DNA of 13,214 bases from JAWLGW01 sp964569055 (lineage in GTDB: Bacteria > Planctomycetota > J058). Under the pieces are notes generated by a model. It made no database searches, was not told the origin of the DNA, and saw nothing but the letters and a program-made list of their open reading frames with translations. The stretch covers positions 1-13,214 of the forward strand of contig CAZMSZ010000201.1 in assembly GCA_964569055.1 (NCBI GenBank), in the 5' to 3' direction. Within the stretch, counting starts at the first letter, position 1. Each line of letters begins with the position of its first letter. This document shows positions 1 to 8,000 of the stretch, in pieces. Made by a program: the position numbers and the translations under genes.

Positions 1-616
1 CCGAGGTGTGGATCCGCCCCTGGGTCTCGGTCGCCGGCACGCGCTGCACGCGGTGGCCGCCCGACTCGAAGCGGAGCCACTTGAAGACGCCGTCGCCCTC
101 GATCGTGAACTGGACGTGCTTGAACCCGCCCGCGTTGCCGGGCGCGCTGTCGATCACCTCGAGCTTCCAGCGCTGGCGCTCGGCGAAGCGGCTGTACATT
201 CGGAACACGTCGCCCGCGAACAGGGCCGACTCGTCGCCGCCGACGCCGGCCGTGATCTCGACGATCGCGTCCGACTCGGACTCCTCGTCCTGCGTGACGA
301 GCAGCTCCTTGAGCAGCTGCAGCCGCTCTTCGACGGCCTCCTCGTGCAGCGGGAGCTCGCCCTCGGCGAGCGCGCGCAGCTCCTCGTCGTCCTCCTCGAG
401 GAGCGCGCGGGCCTCGTCGCGCTGCTCGACCGCCTTGCGGTAGCCGCGGTAGCCCTCGACGATCGGCTTGAGGCGGCCGTGCTCCTTGAGCTTGACGCGC
501 GCCTTCTCGGGGTCGTCGAACAGCCCTGGCTGCTGGATCTCCTCGCTGAGGGCGTCGAACTGCTGCTCGAGCTCGCCCAGCTTGCGCAGCAGCCCGTCGA
601 TCGCGGCCTCACTCAC
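1..616 (-). CDS. prfA: Peptide chain release factor 1 (RF1), 5' part; C-terminus outside window
   Basis: RF1 recognises UAA and UAG stop codons and triggers release of the finished peptide on the ribosome. The visible 205 residues include the conserved core AGVGGDESALFAGD (about 123-136), ESGGHRVQRVPATETQGR (184-201) and IHTS at the window edge. The tripeptide PAT (194-196) is the RF1-type stop-codon recognition motif; RF2 carries SPF there, so this is RF1. Residues 1-115 are charged and helical, as in the RF1 N-terminal domain. The catalytic GGQ loop lies beyond position 1. The start is GTG at 614-616; there is no ATG in frame before codon 140, and a weak purine-rich stretch precedes it. It follows rpmE by 196 nt on the same strand. 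prfA beside rpmE is a common bacterial arrangement, often with prmC next. The identification is secure; the exact start is slightly less so. Confidence 0.95.
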   Translation of the reverse strand, partial: MSEAAIDGLLRKLGELEQQFDALSEEIQQPGLFDDPEKARVKLKEHGRLKPIVEGYRGYRKAVEQRDEARALLEEDDEELRALAEGELPLHEEAVEERLQLLKELLVTQDEESESDAIVEITAGVGGDESALFAGDVFRMYSRFAERQRWKLEVIDSAPGNAGGFKHVQFTIEGDGVFKWLRFESGGHRVQRVPATETQGRIHTS

Positions 617-764
617 GTTCGTCTCGCTCGCTCCAGGCGCGCCCAGGGTGCGGGCGCGCGCGTCCGATCACGATACCTCGCCGCCGCGCCGCTCGACGCG
701 TGGAGGGCTCCCGCCTCGCCGTCGCGCCGGGCCCCGGGCCCGTCCGGCCGGGCCCACACGCGAA

Positions 765-792
765 GCGCCCGCGCGGGGTCCCGCGCGGGCGC
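765..792 (-). terminator. Strong GC hairpin downstream of rpmE
   Basis: The arms 765-777 and 780-792 are perfectly complementary (13 bp; in RNA about 12 bp closed by a 4-nt loop). The hairpin begins 20 nt after the rpmE stop on the minus strand. Only a TT and no real T-tract follows, so it is either a GC-rich terminator without a U-tract or an attenuating or mRNA-stabilising hairpin between rpmE and prfA. If it terminates fully, prfA needs its own promoter in 617-764; I see no convincing one. Confidence 0.5.
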
Positions 793-812
793 AGCCGATC
801 GAACGCGGCGGT

Positions 813-1097
813 CTAGAACGCGTCGTCCTGCGGGGTGGTCGCGGCCGGGGCGGTCTTCTGCGGCTTGCCCTTCTGGGTCGCCTGCTTCACCCGGTCGCCC
901 TTCCACTGGTACTTCTCCTGGAAGCGCTGGATGCGGCCGGCGGTGTCCACGAACTTCTGGCGGCCCGTGTAGAAGGGGTGGCACTTGCCGCAGATCTCGA
1001 CCTTGAGCTGCTTGAGGGTCGAGCGGGTGTCGAAGGTGTTCCCGCAGCTGCACGTGACGGTGCAGACCTCGTAATCGGGATGGATCGGGTGGTTCAC
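813..1097 (-). CDS. rpmE: 50S ribosomal protein L31, zinc-binding type
   Basis: L31 is a small protein of the large ribosomal subunit that helps bridge the two subunits. The 94-residue product opens with the typical HPIHPDYE and carries four zinc-ligand cysteines, C16, C18, C36 and C39 (CSC and CGKC). This makes it the C+ form, which can act as a zinc reserve in bacteria that also hold a cysteine-free paralogue. The conserved HPFYTGRQKFVDTAGR segment follows. About 25 residues after the core form a Lys/Gln/Thr/Ala-rich tail, longer than in the shortest L31 proteins. The GTG start at 1097 is chosen over an upstream TTG (1154) because the family begins there and GAGGA sits 7 nt upstream; the TTG lies inside the proposed promoter. 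It has its own promoter candidate and lies between clpX and prfA. Confidence 0.95.
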   Translation of the reverse strand: MNHPIHPDYEVCTVTCSCGNTFDTRSTLKQLKVEICGKCHPFYTGRQKFVDTAGRIQRFQEKYQWKGDRVKQATQKGKPQKTAPAATTPQDDAF

Positions 1098-1126
1098 GGC
1101 GATGTCCTCTGGTTCGCGACCGGGCG

Positions 1127-1154
1127 ATTGTAGTGGCCGCGGCCCCGGCCGCAA
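1127..1154 (-). promoter_or_regulatory. Candidate sigma-70 promoter of rpmE(-prfA)
   Basis: On the minus strand a near-consensus -10 box TACAAT (1132-1127) stands out in very GC-rich sequence. Sixteen nt upstream is TTGCGG (1154-1149), which keeps the TTG core of a -35 box. Transcription would begin near 1120, leaving a leader of about 22 nt that contains the rpmE ribosome binding site. This is a motif reading only. Confidence 0.5.
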
Positions 1155-1186
1155 GCGTCCGAACGAGGAGGGGGAGGAGGGGAATC

Positions 1187-1205
1187 GCGGGCCCCGAGGG
1201 CCCGC
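1187..1205 (-). terminator. Hairpin just after clpX
   Basis: A perfect 8-bp stem (1187-1194 with 1198-1205) and a 3-nt loop start 6 nt after the clpX stop codon on the minus strand. The downstream tract is pyrimidine-rich (GATTCCCCTCC) but poor in T. Its place between the clpX stop and the rpmE promoter candidate favours a terminator or a 3'-end stabilising hairpin. Confidence 0.45.
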
Positions 1206-1211
1206 CCGGGC

Positions 1212-2522
1212 TCAGCTCGCCTCGCGGCGCTTCCGCCGGCGGGTGCGGTTGGCGGTCACCTTGCGCCGGCCGTTCTTGGCCGCGCCCTCGGGGAGGGGGG
1301 GCCAGGGGTAGCTGCGCTCGTTGATGATCTCCTCGGTCAGGACGAACCGGCCCACGTCCTTGCGGTCGGGCAGCTCGTAGAGGATGTCGAGCATGACCTC
1401 CTCCATGATCGAGCGGATCCCGCGCGCGCCGGTGCCGAGCGCGAGGGCCTGCCGCGCGAGCACCCGGAGCATCTCCTCGGGGACCTCGAGCTCGGCGCCC
1501 TCCATCTCGAAGAACTTCTTGTACTGGCGCACGATCGCGTTCTTCGGCTCCAGGCAGATCCGGACGAGCTGGTCCTCGCCGAGCGGGCGCAGCGCCGTGA
1601 TCACCGGCAGGCGGCCGATGAACTCGGGGATCATGCCGAACTTCAGCAGGTCGTCGGTGGTGACCTTCTCGAGCAGGTCGCCGAGCTCCTGCTCCCTGGC
1701 CTGCTCCTGCTGCTCGACCCCGTTGCTCGCGAAGCCGATCATGCGCTTGCCGATCCGCTGCGCGATCACCTCCTCGAGGCCGACGAACGAGCCGCCGCAG
1801 ATGAACAGGATCTTGGAGGTGTCCATCTGGATGTACTGCTGCTCGGGGTGCTTGCGGCCCCCCTGCGGCGGGATGTTTGAGACGGTGCCCTCGAGCATCT
1901 TGAGCAGCGCCTGCTGCACGCCCTCGCCCGAGACGTCGCGCGTGATCGACGGGTTGTTCGAGGTCTTCTGGATCTTGTCGATCTCGTCGATGAACACGAT
2001 CCCGCGCTCGGCGCGCGAGAGGTCGTAGTCGGCGTTCTGCAGCAGGCGCAGCAGCAGGTTCTCGACGTCCTCGCCCACGTAGCCGGCCTCGGTCAGCGTG
2101 GTCGCGTCGCCGATCGCGAACGGCACGTCGAGGAACCGGGCCAGCGTCTTGGCGAGCAGCGTCTTGCCCGAGCCGGTCGGCCCGATCAGGAGGATGTTCG
2201 ACTTCTCGAGCTCGACCTCATCGTCGGGCGGCGAGAGGATCCGCTTGTAGTGGTTGTAGACCGCGACGGAGAGGACCTTCTTGGCCTTCTCCTGCCCGAT
2301 CACGTACATGTCGAGGAACTCGCGGATCTCGCGCGGCGTGGGGACCTCCTCGAGCTTGAGCCCGAACCCCTCGCTCTGGCTGCGCCGCTCCTCGTGGATC
2401 AGGTTGTGGCAGAGCTCGATGCACTCGTCGCAGATGTAGTTGTTCGACGGCCCCTCGATCAGGCGGTCGACGAGCTTGCGGCTCTTCTTGCAGAAGCCGC
2501 ACCTCTCCTCGCGAGCGCTCAT
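1212..2522 (-). CDS. clpX: ATP-dependent unfoldase ClpX, ATPase subunit of ClpXP protease
   Basis: ClpX is a cytoplasmic AAA+ hexamer that recognises, unfolds and threads substrates into ClpP. The 436-residue protein has an N-terminal zinc-binding domain with C8, C11, C31 and C34. It has Walker A GPTGSGKT (114-121), pore loop GYVG (147-150), Walker B VFIDEID (176-182) and the RKH motif (223-225). The IGF loop that docks on ClpP (262-264) is present, so it should partner ClpP. The arginine finger is in FIGR (R304), and sensor 2 is in GARGIR (365-370). Length is close to the family norm. The C-terminus ends in an unusually basic tail rich in Arg and Lys (about 417-433). The ATG start is 3 nt after the clpP stop, with AAGG inside the end of clpP as a probable ribosome binding site, so the two are co-transcribed. 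No lon follows. Confidence 0.98.
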   Translation of the reverse strand: MSAREERCGFCKKSRKLVDRLIEGPSNNYICDECIELCHNLIHEERRSQSEGFGLKLEEVPTPREIREFLDMYVIGQEKAKKVLSVAVYNHYKRILSPPDDEVELEKSNILLIGPTGSGKTLLAKTLARFLDVPFAIGDATTLTEAGYVGEDVENLLLRLLQNADYDLSRAERGIVFIDEIDKIQKTSNNPSITRDVSGEGVQQALLKMLEGTVSNIPPQGGRKHPEQQYIQMDTSKILFICGGSFVGLEEVIAQRIGKRMIGFASNGVEQQEQAREQELGDLLEKVTTDDLLKFGMIPEFIGRLPVITALRPLGEDQLVRICLEPKNAIVRQYKKFFEMEGAELEVPEEMLRVLARQALALGTGARGIRSIMEEVMLDILYELPDRKDVGRFVLTEEIINERSYPWPPLPEGAAKNGRRKVTANRTRRRKRREAS

Positions 2523-2525
2523 ACT

Positions 2526-3128
2526 CTACGCCTTGTTCTTGTCGCCGTAGATCGGGGCGACGACCTGGTCCACCAGGCCGTACTCCTTGGCCTGCTCCGC
2601 GTCCATGTACTTGTCGCGGTCGGCGTCCTGGTGGATCCGCTCGATCGGCTGGCCGGTGTGCTTGGCGAGGATCTCGTGCAGCGCCTGCTTGCTGCGCTGG
2701 ATCTCGGCCGCCTGGATCACGACGTCCTCGACGGTGCCCTCGGCGCCGCCCCAGGGCTGGTGGATCATGGCGCGCGAGTGAGGCAGGGCGAACCGCTTGC
2801 CGGGGGTCCCCGCCGCGAGCAGCACCGCCGCCATGCTGGCCGCCTGCCCGATGCAGTAGGTGGCGATGTCGCACTTCACGAACTGCATCGTGTCGTAGAT
2901 CGCGAGCCCGGCCGTGATCGAGCCGCCCGGGCTGTTGATGTAGAGGTTGATGTCCTGGTTGCGGTTCTCGAACTGCAGGAACAGGAGCTGCGCCATGACC
3001 ACGTTCGCGATGTGATCGCCGATCGGGTCCCCGATGAAGATGATCCGCTCCTTGAGGAGCCGGCTGTAGATGTCGTAGGACCGCTCGCCGCGGCCCGTCT
3101 TCTCGACGACGACGGGGATCAGGGTCAC
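2526..3128 (-). CDS. clpP: ATP-dependent Clp protease proteolytic subunit ClpP
   Basis: ClpP forms the tetradecameric serine-protease chamber that degrades proteins delivered by ClpX or ClpA/ClpC. The 200-residue product is a complete family member. The catalytic triad is visible as S98 in GQAASMAA, H123 in MIHQP and D172 in DADRDKYM. The N-terminal axial-loop region (IPVVVEKTGRGERSYDIYSRLL) is conserved, and there is no long propeptide. The oxyanion region SPGG (66-69) is intact. HQPWGG carries Trp where Leu is more usual, a small change. The start is GTG at 3126-3128, with GGAG 5 nt upstream. It is first in an operon with clpX. The common upstream neighbour tig (trigger factor) is absent; a 612-nt divergent intergenic region lies there instead. 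Confidence 0.98.
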   Translation of the reverse strand: MTLIPVVVEKTGRGERSYDIYSRLLKERIIFIGDPIGDHIANVVMAQLLFLQFENRNQDINLYINSPGGSITAGLAIYDTMQFVKCDIATYCIGQAASMAAVLLAAGTPGKRFALPHSRAMIHQPWGGAEGTVEDVVIQAAEIQRSKQALHEILAKHTGQPIERIHQDADRDKYMDAEQAKEYGLVDQVVAPIYGDKNKA

Positions 3129-3283
3129 TCGAGCTCCGTTCCGGCCGGTCGTGCCGCTGGGTCGGTCAGCATACGCAACGGGACCGTCGTTTCGGGTGCG
3201 AAGGTCGCTGCCAACCAGGGCAAGCGTCGTCCGGGCCTACCCCGGCGCGCCCGCATTGAACCCTCGGGAAGATGCTTCAACAA

Positions 3284-3312
3284 GGGTAAGGGCCGGGGGA
3301 ACCTGCTGTCAA
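3284..3312 (-). promoter_or_regulatory. Candidate sigma-70 promoter of clpP-clpX
   Basis: On the minus strand a perfect -35 TTGACA (3312-3307) is followed after exactly 17 nt by TACCCT (3289-3284), which keeps the three most conserved -10 positions (T1, A2, T6). Transcription would start near 3277, giving a leader of about 150 nt before the clpP GTG. No clear heat-shock (sigma-32) promoter or CIRCE operator was seen near it. A second TATGCT at 3173-3168 lacks a matching -35 box. Confidence 0.45.
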
Positions 3313-3584
3313 TTCGGTGCCGGGGACGTGGGGACGTCGTCCAGGGCGCGGCGAATGGGCGCGGAAGGCGCCGCCCTCCTGGAACGTGAGCTCGCGAGAA
3401 GGATCGCCGCCGACTCGTAGGGCTCTCTCACTCACCATCGGTTCTGGCCGCGAGGTCCGCTTGGCCCGTACCCCAGGGCGCGGGCGCGCGCGCGCTCGGG
3501 AGCGACGTCGATCGTCCGCGAGGCGGCCTCGAGCAACCCGGCACTCCGAGCACCACGACTGCTCGACTTACCGCGCACGTTGCA

Positions 3585-3641
3585 CCCGCCCGTGGGTGGG
3601 GCTCTAGAACCTGAAGCTCGATTGTTGAAGGCACGGGCGGG
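3585..3641. repeat. Perfect 10-bp inverted repeat with 37-nt loop
   Basis: CCCGCCCGTG at 3585-3594 is exactly complementary to CACGGGCGGG at 3632-3641. The loop is much less GC-rich than the surroundings and contains TCTAGA. The nonamer GCACGGGCG recurs directly at 3660-3668, next to the right arm. It could be an RNA structure in the leader of the rightward operon or an operator for a dimeric regulator; nothing here decides. Confidence 0.45.
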
Positions 3642-3711
3642 GGAGATCAGCAGGTCAACGCACGGGCGCGCCGGTTCCCGCTCGGGTACCGGAGGTCTAC
3701 CGGTCTGTTCG

Positions 3712-3737
3712 TCTCCTCCCGCAACACGCGGGGGAGA
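3712..3737 (+). promoter_or_regulatory. Hairpin enclosing the Shine-Dalgarno of the 3741 gene
   Basis: The left arm 3712-3722 pairs with the right arm 3728-3737 over about 10 bp with one bulged U (3717) and a 5-nt loop. The right arm contains the purine-rich GGGGGAGA, which is the ribosome binding site ending 3 nt before the ATG at 3741. As drawn, the stem would hide the site and lower initiation unless it is melted or opened. The pairing is seen in the sequence; a regulatory role is inference. Confidence 0.5.
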
Positions 3738-3740
3738 AGC

Positions 3741-4270
3741 ATGGAGAAGCTGGAGCGCAGCCGCTGGGCTGCGGTGGCAGGCGCGCTGCTCGCGACGGCT
3801 GCGGTGGGCTGGATCGGAACGGCGCGAGGCGCGCCGAGCTCGGAAGAGATCACGCTGCAAGCGCGGATCACCGATCCCGGCGGGCAGCCCATCACGAACA
3901 CGCTCACGCTGCACTTCCGCTTAGTCGACGAGAGGGGTGTTGGGGTCGGAACGCCGGCCTGGAGCGAGACCCTCACCGACGTCAGCGTGGTGAACGGCAT
4001 CCTCTCGGTCGTGCTCGGCAGCCAGAACCCGCTGACACCGAGCCTGGATCTCGCGGGCGGCGAACGGTTCATCGAGATCTGGCTCGGGAGCGATACGTCG
4101 GGCCAGCGGCTCGGCGCGGTCAAGGTCACCGCTGCGGCGTATGCCGTCGCAGCCGGCTCCGCGGAGCGGATCTGGAACCCCGCGACCGGCACGGCCGACG
4201 ACATCGCGGCCCTCGACTCCCGGTACGTCCTCGCGAGCGGCGGGGGAGCCGACGTCGTGCGGACGGTGAA
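3741..4270 (+). CDS. Secreted beta-rich, fibre-like protein, N-terminal part up to the assembly gap
   Basis: The 176 visible residues start with a Sec signal peptide: basic MEKLERSR, a hydrophobic Ala/Leu/Val core (about 10-27), and probable cleavage after ARG (28-30). A beta-rich domain follows. Its pattern is ITDPGGQPI, then LTLHFRLVDE, then a W-S-E segment, then VVNGILSVVLGS, then ALAGGERFIEIWLG-type strands, ending in KVTAAAYAVAAGSAE. This pattern (expected strand, 'G.fsv.LG', then a 'PYA..A'-like end) is met in exported bacterial proteins with tail-fibre or collagen-like tails; LDSRYVL (about 155-161) also resembles tail-fibre segments. The ATG is preceded by GGGGGAG at good spacing. The frame is cut by the run of N at 4271. 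It is the first gene of an operon of exported products. Biochemical function is unknown. Confidence 0.75.
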
Positions 4271-4370
4271 NNNNNNNNNNNNNNNNNNNNNNNNNNNNNN
4301 NNNNNNNNNNNNNNNNNNNNNNNNNNNNNNNNNNNNNNNNNNNNNNNNNNNNNNNNNNNNNNNNNNNNNN
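4271..4370. other. Assembly gap of 100 N
   Basis: Exactly 100 unknown bases, the conventional placeholder for a scaffold gap of unknown size. The frame entering (from ATG 3741) and the frame leaving (to TGA 4588) differ, so the real missing length is probably not 100 nt. Any translation read across it is meaningless. Confidence 0.97.
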
Positions 4371-4590
4371 GACCGTCAGCTTCCAGTGGATCGGAGCCGC
4401 TGGTAACGGGTGCTCGGTGATGAACTGCGTGGCCGCTGCGTCTTCGAACAACGGGACCTTTGGTTTCCTGTTCGCCGCGACCGCCGGCGACCGAGCGTTG
4501 GCCGCCCTCCTTCGCGCTAGCGGCCACATGCAGAACTACGACGTCGACGACTCGTGGGCGAAGGTCCAACTGATCGTGACCAACCCGTGA
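4371..4590 (+). CDS. C-terminal part of the gap-interrupted secreted protein
   Basis: After the gap one frame (codons from 4372) is open for 72 residues to TGA at 4588-4590. It reads as a normal folded-protein end: TVSFQWIGAAGNGCSVMNC, a Gly/Ser/Asn/Phe stretch, an Ala/Leu-rich helix, then WAKVQLIVTNP and stop. Two cysteines five residues apart (visible residues 14 and 19) would suit an extracellular disulfide. It is most simply the end of the gene begun at 3741, since no stop and restart is seen and the next gene overlaps its stop. The gap could still hide a gene boundary. The family is not recognised. Confidence 0.65.
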
Positions 4591-5033
4591 GCGGTGCCCT
4601 GACGCCTCACGCGGCCGTTGCCGCGCTGCTCCTGTTCTCGACCTCATGCATCGGGTGCTCGAGGACGCAGTCCTCCGGCCAGGAGATCGCCGCCCCCGAC
4701 ACGGCCGAAGCGCCAACCTCGGTCGGGGGCATCTTCCGCCGTGGCGCGACGGCAGGAGACCGCGCGTTGCTCGCCGTGTGGGCCGAACACCGGGCCCTCG
4801 ATCCGGCGCTGCGCTACGCCGCCCTGCGGAGGCTGGAGGAGCTCGAGCCAGCCGCTGCGCTCGAGGTCGCAGGGAGGCTGCTCGGCGATCCGGTCGCCTT
4901 GGTCGCTCGCAATGCGCTCGCGGTGATCGCGGCGAGCGACTCACCCGCAGCGGCGAGATTCATCTCCGGCCTCGAACCCTCCGAGCAAGAGCTCGTCTCC
5001 GAGCTCCGTCGCGCCCGGGAGCGACGCCCATGA
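4587..5033 (+). CDS. Small exported, probably lipid-anchored protein with HEAT-like helices
   Basis: The 148-residue product has a hydrophobic leader (about 8-19, AAVAALLLFSTS) followed by cysteines at 21 and 24 (STSCIGC). This looks like a lipoprotein signal, though the lipobox is imperfect and the leader lacks a basic start. A Ser/Pro/Thr/Ala linker (about 25-50) follows. Residues 57-145 are Ala/Leu/Arg-rich and helical; LDPALRYAALRRLEEL and LGDPVALVARNALAVIAASD resemble HEAT or PBS-lyase-type repeats, suggesting a protein-binding scaffold. The GTG at 4587 overlaps the preceding TGA (GTGA) and leads directly into the leader; a GTG at 4554 in the same frame is an alternative. Neither has a clear ribosome binding site, which favours translational coupling. 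Its TGA overlaps the next ATG. Function is not recognised. Confidence 0.75.
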   Translation: MSGALTPHAAVAALLLFSTSCIGCSRTQSSGQEIAAPDTAEAPTSVGGIFRRGATAGDRALLAVWAEHRALDPALRYAALRRLEELEPAAALEVAGRLLGDPVALVARNALAVIAASDSPAAARFISGLEPSEQELVSELRRARERRP

Positions 5034-8000
5034 AGATCGACCACGCAGCTCGCATAACCCTCGCGTGCGTCCCGCTCCTCCTGCTCAGTCGCCCAGCGGC
5101 GGCCGAGGAGGTGTGTCGGGGCCAAAGCCTGCTGCCGGTGCTGCCGCCGACCGTGGTCGGAGCGCACGGTTCACGGGACCTGCCCTTCTCCGCGCCCACC
5201 AGCGCGGGCCGCTGGTTTCTCACCGTGGTGCGTGGCGACACGAGCGCCAACGCACGGGTGAGTCTGAACGGCGTGGCGGTCTTCGGGCCCAGCGACTTCG
5301 CGGGAAGCCACCAAGCCGTCCTCCGCGCCGAGGTCACGGTGCTCCCGACCAACGAGCTCGACGTCCACGTCCTCGGCCAGGGGGCGGTCGAGGTTCGGGT
5401 GGACGGGATCGTCCCCGACGCGCAGCTCCCGGCGGGGTCGCACCGTCACGTCGCGCTGCTCCCCCTGTTCGAGCAGCGCTTCGATCGGTCCGACGACCCG
5501 CACGACTGCGTCGCGTCCGGCTCGTGCGACCACCCGCTCCAGGTCACGGTCCCGAGCACGGAGGGCCTGTTCACGCTGGTCGCCCACAACGGCGACGCCG
5601 CGGGTCAGCACCGGAGCAGCGCCACGCGCGTGGTGTGGAACGGCGCGCTGGCGTTTCGCGAGAGCGACTTCAACCCGGGAGTGCCGCGAGTCGAGCAGGC
5701 GGTGGCCGCCCTGACCACGAACACGCTCTGCGCGCGGGTTCGCAGTGAGCCTGGCAGCTTCGTCACCGTCGAGCTGCAGGGCTGGGTGGTCGACGAGGAC
5801 CCGCCCGAGGTGTGGGTCGAGCGGCCGGCGCCGGGGAGCTTCGTGGGGCCGCGCGACGCCGTCGTGCTCCGCTACACCGATGCGATCTCGGGCGTCGATC
5901 CGGCGACGCTCGAGGTCTCGATCAACGGCGTCGCCGTGACCTCGACCGTCACCGTGGGGGACGAGCAGGCGACGCTCACGCTCGACGCCCTCGCCCCAGG
6001 GATCCTGCTGGAAGGGGAGAACTCGTTGCGGGCGCGCCTCCGCGACCGCGCTTGCAACGCCGCCGAGGTCGAGCTCGCGTTCCGCTACGACTCGACGGCG
6101 CCCGAGCTGGCGCTGACTCCGACGGGCGACGCGCCCACCAACCAGCGGGAGGTGCTGCTGCTCGCGGGCTACACGGACGCGGGCGCTGGTGTCTCGCCGG
6201 GCACGTTGCGGGTCGTGCTCGACGGGGCCGACGTCACCACCCGCTTCAGCGCGGGGCCCGCCGAGGCGGGGGGGACGACTCCTCCGCTCGCGGACGGACA
6301 GCACACTTGGGTCGTGGAGATCTCGGACGTGGTGGGGAACGTCGCCACCAGCACGGCGACCTTCGTCGTCGACACCGTCCCGCCGACGCTCGAGATCGTG
6401 AGGCCCCCCGCCGGCGCCTGGGTCGGAGGCGCGGCGGCCGGCAGCGTCGCGTACGCCGACGACCGGTCGGGCGTAGACCTCGCGTCCCTCCGCCTGACGC
6501 TCAATGGAGCGGACGCGAGCGAGCAGTTCATCGTCGGGCCGAGCGCCGCCGAGGCTCCTCTGGCCTCGCTCCCCGGGCTGCGGGAGGGGGCGAACGAGCT
6601 CATCGCCGAGCTCCGCGACCTCGCCGGGAACCTCGCCAGCTCGCGCGTCGCGTTCCAGCTCGACACCACGCCGCCGTCCCTGGCGCTCACACCGGCGGCC
6701 GGGACCTTCGTCGGCCCGGCGGGCGCGACGCTCACCGCCACGTACGCCGACGGTGGATCGGGCGTGGCGCCGAGCACGCTCACGGCCACGATCGACGGGA
6801 GCGCGTTCGCAGGCTTCACGCCGGGGCCGAGCTCCGCGAGCGCCATCACGCCTCCCCTGGCGGAGGGGCCGCACACGCTCGTGGTGACGGTGGCCGACGC
6901 GGTCGGCAACCCGATCAGCGCCACGACCTCTTGGATCGTCGACCTGACCCCGCCCAGCGTCACCGTCGCCGATCACCTTTGCCTCGGGCCCACCGGTGAG
7001 CTGACGGTCGGTTACGCCGACGCCGCGAGCGGGGTCGCGCCGGCGAGCGTGACCGTCTCGATCAACGGGGTAGCGCTCACCGCCCACGCGCTCGTCTCGC
7101 CGAGCGGCGTCCGGCTCTCGCTCGCGGCCCTGCCTCCGGGGCACGTGAACGAGGGGAGCAACGAGCTGCGCCTCACCGTCGCTGACGCCGTGGGGAACGA
7201 GGCGGTGCGCGCCGTTACGTTCGAGTACGACGCCACCCCGCCCACGCTCGCGCTCGAGCCGAGCCCGGGCGTGGTGCTGACCGACCCCGCGGTGACCTTG
7301 CGGGCGACTTACGCCGACGCAGGCTGCGGGATCGACCTGACCTCGCTGGTGGTGACCCTGGACGGAGAGACCCTCACCCCGATCGCCGGGCCGAGCGGGT
7401 TCGAGCTGGCGCGTGACCTCCTCGACGGCCCGCACGCCTTCTCGGTGAGCCTGGCCGACCACGCGGGGAACTCGATCACGCGCTCGAGCAGCTTCGTGGT
7501 CGAGGCCCGGGCCGTGGCGTTCGAGCTCGGGCTCGAGCCGGCCGACCCGCGCGCGGTGGTGGTCGGGACCGAGAACGACCTGATCGTGCGGGCGCTCACG
7601 CGCACGGGGCACACCGCGACCACCTACTCCGGCACGGCCCTGATCTCGGTCAGCGACGGCCTCGGCCCGCTCGACGGACTGGTGATCAGCTTCACGCCGA
7701 GTGAGCACCGCGGCGTGTACCGCGTGCCCCGGCTAGGCTACTTCCGCTCGCTGGGCGAGCTGCTCGTCACCGCGCGCGCGCTCGCCCCGCCGCCGGACGC
7801 GATCACCGGCAGCCTCGGGGTCCAGGTCGTGCTCGACGGCGAGCCGGTCGTGCTGACGCCGCTCCCCGAGATCACGAGCGCGCCGCCCGAGGCGCTGGAG
7901 GTCGTCTCGTTCCCCGGCCAGCCGGTGTCGCTGGTGCTCGACGGGCAGGTGGTCGAGACCGCGGTCGCCGACCCGGTCACCGGGCGCGTGACCTTCTCGA

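Larger units (their letters stand above)
3129..3740. other. Divergent intergenic region between clpP and the exported-protein operon
   Basis: No credible gene was found in these 612 nt. Short open frames on both strands have no ribosome binding site and biased, Arg/Ala/Gly-rich composition. No tRNA-like T-arm (GGTTCRA) was seen. The region holds the clpP promoter candidate, a 12-nt alternating GC run (3484-3495), an inverted repeat (3585-3641), and the hairpin in front of the first rightward gene. A rightward promoter must lie here or be weak. The best match is TTGCAC (3580-3585) with TAGAAC (3605-3610) at a poor 19-nt spacing, so I do not assert it. Confidence 0.6.

Noticed and set aside
8..1006. 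332-codon open frame on the plus strand
   Set aside because: It overlaps prfA and rpmE in antisense; both of those match known families residue by residue.
2250..3389. 379-codon open frame on the plus strand
   Set aside because: It is antisense to clpX and clpP, Leu/Val/Asp/Arg-biased and without a ribosome binding site.
3484..3495. Alternating GC run of 12 nt (possible Z-DNA)
   Set aside because: Short and expected by chance in such GC-rich sequence; no associated signal.
3129..3740. Possible tRNA or trigger-factor remnant upstream of clpP
   Set aside because: No T-arm consensus, cloverleaf arms or trigger-factor-like peptide was found on either strand.
3432..3914. Minus-strand open frame running from the 3741 gene into the intergenic region
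   Set aside because: It is Arg/Ala/Ser-rich, lacks a ribosome binding site, and overlaps a gene with a clear signal peptide on the plus strand.
3741..4406. Continuous translation across the N run ending at 4406
   Set aside because: The gap length is a placeholder and the frame after it gives only a short nonsensical tail; the alternative frame to 4590 reads as a proper C-terminus.
5171..7708. 845-codon open frame on the minus strand
   Set aside because: It lies antisense to the Ig repeats, is very rich in Arg/Gly/Ala/Glu/Val with no recognisable domain, and is what GC-rich coding DNA produces opposite a real gene.
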